Below, one piece after another: positions 55,821 to 64,000 of a stretch of 64,000 bases of DNA (positions within the stretch are counted from its first letter, which is position 1; each line of letters opens with the position of its first letter). The DNA is taken from contig JAFEKR010000001.1 in the NCBI GenBank assembly GCA_019022495.1, positions 4,092,001-4,156,000 on the forward strand. Reading direction: 5' to 3'. The notes beneath the pieces were generated by a model. It was not told the origin of the DNA. It did not search any database and was given only the letters and a program-made list of their open reading frames with translations. Both the position numbers and the translations under genes were made by a program. This DNA comes from Epichloe hybrida (lineage: Eukaryota; Ascomycota; Sordariomycetes; Hypocreales; Clavicipitaceae).

Positions 55821-57803
55821 ATGTTTCGATTCTGGAGCACTGAGTCACGGGGAAGCGACCAGACTGCGGATCTAATATTAGACTCGTCAGACGGCTATCA
55901 ACTTGCTGGCAATATAGAGAGCGCTTCGTCATACTCGATCCCTGGCCGCTCGGCTCCCAAGAGGAGCTGGGACGCTTTCCAGAACTCCGATGCCGCTTCA
56001 GTTGATGAGTCGCTGCCAAAGCGGACCAAGCTGAATCTGAGCCGTGCAAATGGTGCTTCGCCATCCGACGATCCGCCAGCTTCAACAGAAGGTGATCGCA
56101 TGGAACGTGCACGCGACATCATCAGACATCAAGTTGGACTCGAGGTGCTTCTCAAGCATGAAGAGCTGCGGCTCATCAATCAAGAGTTGGCGAAATGTCA
56201 GGTTGCGTTGGAGCAGCTGAGAAGGTGTCACTTGATCCCGTATCCTCAGCACTGTCCGACTCCCGAGCAAATGCTGGACATAAGCAGTGGCAAGGGCCCT
56301 GCTGTCATTAAGCGGTTCGGAGAACCCGTTCCAAAATGGGCACCGCCATTTGGAGTCGTCGACGGACCATACGCCCGGCATTATGCCAAATGGCTTATTC
56401 CGGATGCCTCCTTTGATGGCGACCAGGCCGAGTGGCAGCTCCCGGCGGAATTTACGCGCAGCCGCTTGTCTTCCGCCGAAGGCAGAACAACGAGAAACAG
56501 CGTCACTGACACGGGACTCATGTCAAAGGGCAGACCTGTGCGTGGAAACGCTGGTCAAAAGTTGCAGGCCCTGTCAAATGGGTACCCGCAGCCCAAGGAC
56601 AAGGCAGGCCCATGTATCCTTAAGCGATCAGACGGCCAGACGGTCAAGCTGGTGTGCCTGGACTGCAACCGTGAAAATTTCTCCAGCACCCAGGGCTTCA
56701 TCAACCACTGCCGCATCGCACACAAGCGAGATTTCAAGAGCCACGAGGAAGCAGCTGTCAGGAGCGGACAGCCGGTTGAGGCCAATGACAAAAGCAGCAA
56801 CAACAACACGCACAGTGGTAGTAGCGCAACGGCTGCATTGCCTAGGGGAGACATCAAGGCGAATGCCGCACCACCTGCGCAAGGCAACAGTAACTGCACA
56901 TCGGCTTCCACTCTTGTCCACCCTTTTGCACGACAAGACATGTCGGAACAGGAGGCATATCTTGCTCTGCAATCCAGAATTGCCGAATCACTCAAGCTGT
57001 ACTACCAAGGTAAGCTCCTTGGTGTCGGCGTAATTCCTTCCAAGAACCTCGGAACGCAAGTGCTCGGAGCCAAGAAGACCGAGGCTGTCGCCGCCAGGTT
57101 CAACCATGCTCCTGAAACTCCGTATCTGTCCCGCCTCATGCAAAGCCGCAATTTCAACGGCAATATTTGTGATGCTGTTGCAGATGCCAAGACCAAGATT
57201 TCTCTCGAAGACATGACTCCCGACGAAGAATCCGACGACGCCAGCAGTCCCACTACCGCCCTTGATGGACTCGATGATGTTGCTCCCATTCGCACTCCTG
57301 TTGTCAAGCGTGTTCCAGCCCAGTCCAGCAAGACACCTGCTGAAGCCAACAACGACTCGCCGAGTCGCCCAGCCAGCAACAAGATCCATGCTCTACCCAT
57401 TTCTCTCGCATCGCCTCCAGAATCTACCATGGGTGGCATGTCCAAGAGTGGCTCCGCCGGTATCGTGTCCGATGAAGATGACGATGTGGAAGAAGCCAAC
57501 CTCAGCCCCAACACATTGGCCAGCAACATTGCGCCGTCTCTTGTTAGTGACGATGGGGAGTACGACGATTCCGATGACGGATCTTCCATATTAGGCGGAA
57601 GTGACGAGCTCGATGCCGCGTCTGTCTCCGACGTTGCGGAAATAACACTTGATGATGAACAAGATGCCAGGGCTCTCCGTCGTGGTTCCAACATTGTGTC
57701 AGGGACCGTTAGGCTCCGTAAGAATGATGCAAAGAAACAGCATGTCACCTTTCTTGGTCCAGTGAAGAACCGTACCAAAGAGAGAAGGCCACACGGGAAT
57801 TGA
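55821..57803 (+). CDS. AHC1-like C2H2 zinc finger protein
   Basis: Single exon, 660 aa, first in-frame ATG of the coding-like part at 55821. Conserved N-terminal segment: DIIRHQVGLEVLLKHEELRL (about 99-118), then a helical stretch and GEPVPKWAPPFGVVDGPYARHYAKWLIPD-type text (about 170-200). A C2H2-like finger CLDCNRENFSSTQGFINHC, then IAH, lies at about 279-301. Then come a KSSNNNTHSGSSA linker and a second conserved part near HPFARQDMSEQEAYLALQSR. From memory this arrangement matches fungal proteins annotated AHC1-like, after yeast Ahc1 of the ADA histone acetyltransferase complex. The C-terminus is acidic and Ser-rich. A chromatin role is inferred. Confidence 0.75.
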   Translation: MFRFWSTESRGSDQTADLILDSSDGYQLAGNIESASSYSIPGRSAPKRSWDAFQNSDAASVDESLPKRTKLNLSRANGASPSDDPPASTEGDRMERARDIIRHQVGLEVLLKHEELRLINQELAKCQVALEQLRRCHLIPYPQHCPTPEQMLDISSGKGPAVIKRFGEPVPKWAPPFGVVDGPYARHYAKWLIPDASFDGDQAEWQLPAEFTRSRLSSAEGRTTRNSVTDTGLMSKGRPVRGNAGQKLQALSNGYPQPKDKAGPCILKRSDGQTVKLVCLDCNRENFSSTQGFINHCRIAHKRDFKSHEEAAVRSGQPVEANDKSSNNNTHSGSSATAALPRGDIKANAAPPAQGNSNCTSASTLVHPFARQDMSEQEAYLALQSRIAESLKLYYQGKLLGVGVIPSKNLGTQVLGAKKTEAVAARFNHAPETPYLSRLMQSRNFNGNICDAVADAKTKISLEDMTPDEESDDASSPTTALDGLDDVAPIRTPVVKRVPAQSSKTPAEANNDSPSRPASNKIHALPISLASPPESTMGGMSKSGSAGIVSDEDDDVEEANLSPNTLASNIAPSLVSDDGEYDDSDDGSSILGGSDELDAASVSDVAEITLDDEQDARALRRGSNIVSGTVRLRKNDAKKQHVTFLGPVKNRTKERRPHGN

Positions 57804-58808
57804 GCTTTTGGGTGAAATCACTGCGTCGACTACATCTACCTCTGCTCGATTCCATCATCCCTTGCCCTTTTTTTTTCCGTGTGATGTTGCACTCCGACAA
57901 GGGACGCACGTGAAGCTTGATAAACTGACTTATCATGGCTTCATTTGCCGAATTTCATGTTCAAACCATACTCGATTTTAGTTACTACTTTCTACCACTG
58001 TTTTTAAAAAGGAATTACTGGAGAGTGCTTTAGCGTCAGCACCCTCGTGCGTTTTAGTTTTGGTTTCACACTTTTATGGGACAAGTATGCCCATGGTCAT
58101 ATTGGCAACAAGAAAATGGTGGATTTCATCGGCGTCCAGACAGCCCAAACAAGGCAGGGTCGAGCTCGATTATTTTCATTTTATCCCTTTGGTTTTTTTG
58201 GGGGGGTTTCCGCAGAGAATTGTTGCTCTTGTACATAGGCGCAAAGGGGGAAAGCGGGTGAATCTTTTTTTCTTGTTTTTCTTTGAGGGTCCTGTCGCGT
58301 TGAATGGACTTGAGCTCTAGGATTGCGTTGTTTGTTGTATGAATTTAGACCAGAAGGGAGTGGAGATGGCGGCCTAGTTGTAACATAAGGGGTTATGGCT
58401 GAAGACAGAGAGTTGCGAGCGAGCGTCTGATACAAAAGATCGGTTTGAATGGCTCAATTTGAGCAAGGAATTATCGAATGATGTTGCTGTGACTTGGTCA
58501 ATCAGTCAGAAAAGACGTCGCGTTCAAGAGCAACTTGGCCGGCCGAGCAGCAATATAACCGTCGTTGGTCCGGCCATATTCATCATGTGAAGACTTGCGT
58601 GACTCAAGTTTTGTTTGTGGTTAAGTGTCTTGTTGCAGTATTTCAACATATTAACGGCTATATATGGGAGGGACAGTTTGTTTCAAAAAAAAGCCTTATT
58701 TCACACCATGTGATGTTCTCCCAGCAGAAGTTTAAATCCAAAAAAAAAAGTCCATGCATATGCTACGTCCATGCATGCTGGATATCTTACATGTTGTATG
58801 CACGCCAC
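57804..58808. other. Convergent intergenic region, no gene recognised
   Basis: About 1 kb of 3' flank for two convergent genes, with T- and A-runs; short frames only. Confidence 0.55.
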
Positions 58809-59516
58809 TTACAGGGCGGCGGCAATCACACCGGCCATGGCGGCCAGCAGGCCAGCCGCGTTGCCACCGACCAGGCTCTCCGCGCCACTCGTCTTGGTCG
58901 CACCGCCAGCCGAGAAGGTGTAGCTGGGCAAGACATCCGAGGGGTTGGGCGAGTCGCCGGAGGAGGAGGAGGAGGTGGCGGTAGCGGTAGCGTTGGTAAG
59001 GGGCTTGGAGGAGGTAGACGAGTGCTGGGCGGCGACGGCACAGGCTGCGTTCATGCTCTGCGTGGCCTGGGGGGCGCGAGAGTCGTTGGGGCAGTTGTTG
59101 TAGCAGCTTTTGCGAGAAACATGTCAGAGCGTTGCGTCTTCTTCTGGCGAGCGGGCATTGGGGACATGGAACTTACGTGGCGATGGCTTGCGAAGCGTAG
59201 CACATGCACTGGTAGTCGGTTGTTGAGCAGGCGGCGAGCTTTTTTTATTTTTTAGTATGCACTGTGTGTGTGTGTGTGTGTGTGTTTGTCGGACGCAGGT
59301 TGTTGCGCGAGGGGGGTTTACCTTGTTGCTTTCAGTTTGGAGACATTGCTTGACGATGTAGTTGGCTAGACAGTCCTGGTCACCGCCAGGAGGGATCTGA
59401 ACGACGACAGAGGCGGTTGGCGCGGAGGCGGCTGGCGCGGCGGACGTTTGCGCAGCAGAGGTGAGTGATTGCGCGGACACGCCGGCGATGAGGGCGATGG
59501 GGAAGAAGGACTTCAT
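58809..59516 (-). CDS. CFEM-like GPI-anchored cell surface protein
   Basis: Three exons on the minus strand: 59516-59322, 59238-59177 and 59106-58809, GT-AG and in phase; 184 aa. Signal peptide MKSFFPIALIAGVSA, then Ala/Ser/Thr-rich. Eight Cys at 49, 58, 69, 76, 78, 87, 91 and 108, with Asp73 three residues before the CxC, follow the CFEM order, although the spacing (8-10-6-1-8-3-16) is tighter than consensus around the fifth gap. A Ser/Thr-rich stalk follows. The tail GGNAAGLLAAMAGVIAAAL is a GPI-attachment signal. CFEM proteins sit in the cell wall or membrane and can bind haem or take part in adhesion. A GT microsatellite lies inside intron 1 (59261-59284). Confidence 0.78.
59261..59286. 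repeat. (GT)n microsatellite in intron 1 of the CFEM-like gene
   Basis: About eleven GT units; on the coding strand this is an AC tract between donor and acceptor. Confidence 0.85.
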
Positions 59517-60675
59517 TTTTTATTCCGATTCCCCTTTTTTCTCTTTTCGAGGTTTAGGAAGAGGGGTTCGCGAGGTGAGTGGTGGTGAAGGATGGGAAAA
59601 CTAAGGAATATGAGATTCTACGTTTGAGCGGTTTCGAGAAGTAGAGCAAGGATCGAACTCCAGGAGAATGGCAATGGGAAGAAGGGGAATACGGCTTTAA
59701 TATTCAGTGCGAATTGTTTATGGTATCACTGTTTTATTTTATTTTGGTGTTTCCTTTTTTTTTAATCTCGAAACTGCGACAACGCTGGCGTGGAGCGAAT
59801 AATCTTATTTCTGAAATGGGTGTTGTCCACGGTTCTTCTGGATGCTTCCTTTTTTTTTTGTCCTTGAGGATTTTAATTCGTCTTGGGGGGTTTGAGACAC
59901 CCGCGGGTGGGCGATGTTTCCCTTGGGCCCAAGGGATGTATGTGACTTGCTTTTGCGTTTGTCTGACACATGGGGCACCGGGAGGGTAGAACGGCAGGTC
60001 CTCATCTCTGTTTGTTGCCGTGTAATGAATGGATAGGGACGGACACAATCTACGGGGTGTTTTGAGAATGCCGCTGATGCGTTGCGGAAGCAGGTCTTTG
60101 CTTGTGGGAGACTCGAGATGTTCGATTCGTGGCCATTGGCCGTTGTCGCGCCGCGAGTTACAAAAACTTGCATGTCACAAGGGAGAAACGAATTATCGCG
60201 TCCCTTGTCCCTCGCAGGCAGGTGTAGATATTTGCTTTTTTTTGTTGCACCCCCGTGGTGGGATAGAGGAAGAAACGAGATCCCGCTTGGCCACGATTTG
60301 TTGATCCTTTTTTTTTGGGGTCCTGCAGGGTCGTCGTGACGAGGGATGCCGGCGTCTCCTTGATCGCCGATACTTTTCTGCCCTGCCTTAGATGTGTCTC
60401 TGGGAGGGCCGACATTCGGGAGGGAGACTGCTGCATGGTGGACGGCAAGGCGTCAAGTCGAATACATTTGGGCCGGGTTCACCGAGTAGAAGGGGGTCCG
60501 TATGCGCATTTGACCGTGATGATGGGATTCTCTCGATGCTGATTCGAGTATGTTTTCTGCGCGGCAGTTTTTGTCGTACTTGTACAGACTGTAGAGCTCA
60601 TCCCGGTGGCGATGGAGACTGTAATCGTGCCACGCCCCACTTTTATTGGTTAAAGCTCGCCTCTAACCACCAAAG
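59517..60675. other. Upstream region of the CFEM-like gene, no gene recognised
   Basis: Promoter and spacer up to the abrupt AT-rich boundary near 60675. Frames of up to 122 codons on both strands have no motif. Confidence 0.5.
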
Positions 60676-61395
60676 GTAGTGCTTATTATTATAATGAACT
60701 AATTAGTGTAATAGACTAAATTAATAATATAATAACTTTATTAGCCCTTTTATATATAATAAGTGCCCTTTTTATTATAAATAATTAAGGGTTCTAAGCT
60801 ATTATTATAATACTTTAAATATACTACTTTTATAGCTTAAAAAAATATGTTTTTTTTATATTTAAAGGCGTTTTTCTTTATTATCTTAACTATATATCTT
60901 ACTTTCTTTTTAAGGTTAGCTACCTTTTAATATATAATCCTTTAAGTATTAGCTATAAAAAGCATACTACTAGTCTTTAGTAGTTAATTCTTTATAGCCT
61001 TATATTATTATAATACTGTGTGCCGTAAGATGCGCGCCCTAAAACGCGATCACGATAACAAGTGCTAGGGTTTAGGGAAGGGAATATTACAATAAGGGAT
61101 GATAATATTAGTTATCTAGGCAAGAGGATTATTTAATCTATAAAGGGACTATATATAGCTAGATTCTTTGATAGATATAGGCATAACTAATTTCTTACTT
61201 TCGCTTTACCCTTTTGCTTTAGCTAATATTTAATAGCTTTAGCTAATATTAACTCTTGCTTTAGCTAATATTAGATCTCATATTATGAAATATATATTAA
61301 GAAGAACCCCCCCCCCCCCTCTCTAATTAAAACACTACTTCTAATCTAATAAACTATTTAATCTAGGATATCTCTATATAATAAGATAGTCCTAG
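60676..61395. mobile_element. RIP-degraded transposon remnant, type unknown
   Basis: Sharp switch to AT/TpA-rich sequence. It includes a less mutated patch TGTGTGCCGTAAGATGCGCG (61017-61036) and three copies of TTTAGCTAATATTA-like sequence (about 61219-61272). The TGTGTGCCG start could be an LTR edge, but no partner copy is in view. Confidence 0.5.
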
Positions 61396-61610
61396 TGTTA
61401 GAACAAAGGTGATATCAATCGCGCGTCGCAGCCGCAATTACCCGGCAGAAGCTCAGGCCGCGCGCGGACCCCACACGTGACCCACAACCTGGCACGTTAA
61501 TTAGCTAGGAAATATAGGGATATAAACGCGCAACCCCTTTTCCCTTTATATATCATAACTTCTAGCTTTTTACCTCTCTTTTCCTATAACTTAAAAAAAT
61601 CATAATAACA
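61396..61610 (+). repeat. Candidate 5' LTR of the Copia-like element
   Basis: It begins TGTTAGAACAAAGG and ends CATAATAACA, so it carries the TGTTA...TAACA ends typical of LTRs, and is preceded by CCTAG. It has a GC-rich island (about 61420-61495) inside an AT-rich element. The 3' copy is not in the window. Confidence 0.55.
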
Positions 61611-61999
61611 GATAACGCAGCCTAGAATAGATAATCAATAACAATACTATTCTTTAGGCTTATGACTATATTACACATTAAATTTAATACCCTATGAATC
61701 TAACACTAATTAGTAGTTACCTTCACAAATAACCACGTAGTCCTTAAACACTATAGATTAGTAAGGTTAATTAGAAGAGGTAGCTTATCTAATAATAACT
61801 TGCCCTATAAAATAGGAGGGCCATGTTTAATAATAAGTTATACTAATAGAAAGGTATAATATAGCTCTCTTCTTACTTTAGTATTAATATCTATATCTAT
61901 ATAGACTCTAAAATAATAAAGAAAGGTTTAATACTAGTAGCTAAGCTATCCCCTTATCTTTCTTTATTATGTATTCTATCACATATTTAAAGTTAACTG

Positions 62000-64000
62000 C
62001 CTTACCTTACGATCCTTTATATCCAAAACACGTTACATAATCATAGTTATACCCCTTTTCTTCTTATATTATAAGATCTACCTCCCCTAATTAATTAGAA
62101 TATTAGATATAGCTAGACTATCTAGGACCTCTAGTTAATTTAGAGTTCCTAGTAAGACTAATAGCTATAATAATACTATAGAAGGCATTAAAACAGGAGA
62201 TAATAATAAATACCCTAATAAAGGAAAAACCCCTATCTACACTAACCTATACCCCTATATCTCTATAAGGCTTTAATAATATATTATAGAAAAACTACTC
62301 TAATAAATAGGAAGTTTTAAACATAAAGAGATAATAATACCTAAGGAAATCAGTCTTTATATCCTTATAAAGACTAAATAATATAAGGAGTAAGGGTTAT
62401 TTAGAAGAACACTATTCTCTAAATTTAGTAATAACTTCTATAAATAGTTAAGGGATAAGTTCGCGGAAGGAAAAAACCTTTTACAAAATGGACTTTAAGA
62501 CTATCTTCTTTATAACAAAGTGTACATAACTATTAGAAGAGGCACTAAAATAGTAAATAACCTTAAAGAAGCAGTAAACTAAGAAGAATTTAGATTTTAG
62601 ACTCTTAAAGAAATTAAAGAGGCTAGGAAGAAGTATATAGGCTTCTAAAAGAACCTATAAAATAAAGAGTTCTTCTGTAATTTACTAGATAATAGTAATA
62701 TTAGAACCAGGTAACCTACCCCGTTACCTTAGTTATTAGTATAATTACTATTAAAAGGATTAATAAGCTAGACTCCCCTAGGAAGACTAAGTTAATCCCC
62801 TCTAGGAAGGCCTAGTTAATCTCCCCTAGGAAGGTTAATTAACCTAGAGTTAAGACCGCCTAAGGATGCTATTCGTAAGTATCTATAGGTAACTCCCCTA
62901 CCTATACCTTCACCAGAGGCAAGTTAGTAGTATCACCCTATTAACACTGCTAATGATGCCCCTAAGCAGGAGAGTTACTAACAGAGGCAACCTACGCCGT
63001 CTAGGGCTAGTAGTGCCCCTGCTAGCACAGCTCAAAGAGCTATAATTCCTCCTTCCCAACATAAGGAAAAGGAGGTACTCCCCGCACAAAGAAGTGCTAC
63101 GTATGTGGTAAGGAAGGATGCTAGTCATCTAAGCACCCTAAAGAGGACTATAAGAAGGCGTTTCAACGCTTTAAGAATCACTACCTTACGGATTTAACCA
63201 ATGACTTATATTATTCATTTCTCACTTAGTACAAGGGAGAACACAAGTCCTAACCCCCTGTGGATAACAAAATCGCTTAGTATATAAAGAGTATTAGATT
63301 TAATAATAGCCCTAATAATATAGACAGGCTAGTACCTATAAGCTTCTTTACTTATAAAACCTAGATTAATAGCGAAAGAATGGTTTAATTCCTAATAAGG
63401 TAAGTAGCTTATTATAGTCTAAGCAAAGAAGACCCCTTTTAGCAGGAACTCATAAACAATGCCCTAGCGATGTTTATATTAGAAGATCACTATTCCTATG
63501 CAACATTCTAAGGGATTATGCCTAACACAGAAGCCACAAAGTTCTCTATAGCAGGGCACCCTTAATTTCTTACTTTATAACATTAGATACCCACATTATA
63601 GCTTAATAAATCAATAGAGAAAAAGGCATTAGTTAGATTCAGCGTAGGAGACCTAATTATCACGCTTAGAGTAGCTAATATACTTACTCCCTTTAGAAAC
63701 ATTCTCTTTTAGGTTATCCCTATAAACACTCTATTTCTTTTATCCCTTAATAATATAGACTGTTTAAAGATTAATTTTAATATCTCTAAAAACACGCTAT
63801 AATAAGGAAATATTAAAGTCCCTATTATATATAAATAAGGCCACGCCTAGATGCTTCTTATATAGAAAGAAGAAATAGTTACTTAGAGCTACCTTATAGA
63901 AGGTAAGCTATAGTAATTATATTGCCGCTTTAGATATCTATTAATCCAACATCTATATAAGGTTCTCTATAGATTAGGGTATAATATTAATATTAAAGCT
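62000..64000 (+). pseudogene. Copia-like gag/pol polyprotein fragment, inactivated
   Basis: Stop-ridden reading described for the enclosing element. Gln and Trp codons are replaced by TAA/TAG throughout. The short minus-strand frame at 62910-63128 is an antisense artefact of the same region. Confidence 0.55.

Larger units (their letters stand above)
61396..64000 (+). mobile_element. Copia-like LTR retrotransposon, 5' part, RIP-degraded, runs past window end
   Basis: A candidate LTR at 61396-61610 is followed by a gag-like and protease/integrase-like region with many stops. Near 63094-63160 the reading gives CYVCGKEGC, then SKHPKEDYKKAFQRFKNHY, a zinc-knuckle-like block. Near 63640-63780 a protease-like stretch reads VGDLIITLRVANILTPF and INTLFLLSLNNIDCLKINF. 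Near 63890-63970 a GAG-pre-integrase-like block reads YRRFRYLLIQHLYKVLYRL (originally of the form LHRRFGHPSVxRLxxVL). Protease before pre-integrase and integrase is the Copia order; RT would lie outside the window. Class assignment is moderately sure. Confidence 0.6.

Overview
The window looks like chromosomal DNA of a filamentous ascomycete (Pezizomycotina, most likely Sordariomycetes/Hypocreales). The genes are split by short GT-AG introns (about 55-130 nt, with one doubtful longer gap). The gene set is typical of the group: SFM1-type SPOUT methyltransferase, VTC1, SPX protein, Tctex-type dynein light chain, neutral ceramidase, GT31 glycosyltransferase, AHC1-like zinc finger and CFEM-like GPI protein. 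Three long AT-rich blocks are saturated with TpA and full of TAA/TAG stops inside recognisable transposon proteins, which is the footprint of repeat-induced point mutation (RIP).

Layout. 1-732: 3' half of an SFM1 homologue. 733-4447: no gene seen. 4457-13856: a Mutator-like DNA transposon (about 210-bp inverted repeats, perfect 9-bp target duplication) with a complete but RIP-killed Ty3/Gypsy chromovirus (7046-13651, 5-bp target duplication) nested in it. 13.9-16.4 kb: gene-poor, with one possible gene fragment. 16.4-41.0 kb: main gene block (ORP1-like regulator, SPX/three-helix membrane protein, KpsF/GutQ-type sugar-phosphate isomerase, Kex2-processed repeat peptide precursor, ceramidase, GT31 glycosyltransferase, F-box protein, small secreted prepro-protein, Tctex dynein light chain). 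About 41.4-50.75 kb: RIP-degraded LINE interrupted at 45069-47553 by a young, barely mutated, non-coding LTR element with internal tandem repeats. 51.0-59.5 kb: second gene block (VTC1, Alba-like protein, AHC1-like zinc finger, CFEM-like GPI protein). 60.7-64.0 kb: AT-rich remnants and the start of a Copia-like element that runs off the window.

There is no obvious metabolic cluster. Functional links are loose. VTC1 and the SPX membrane protein both belong to phosphate/polyphosphate biology. Three genes make secreted or wall-bound proteins: the Kex2 repeat precursor, the 170-aa prepro-protein and the CFEM-like protein. The least explained items are the Kex2 repeat precursor (three near-identical 20-mers between Lys-Arg sites), the orphan prepro-protein next to a 14-bp inverted repeat, the ceramidase whose catalytic hexapeptide carries Thr in place of Ser, and the non-RIPed LTR element sitting in a RIPed LINE. 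Exon boundaries were deduced by eye from splice consensus, phase and remembered family patterns; no search was run.
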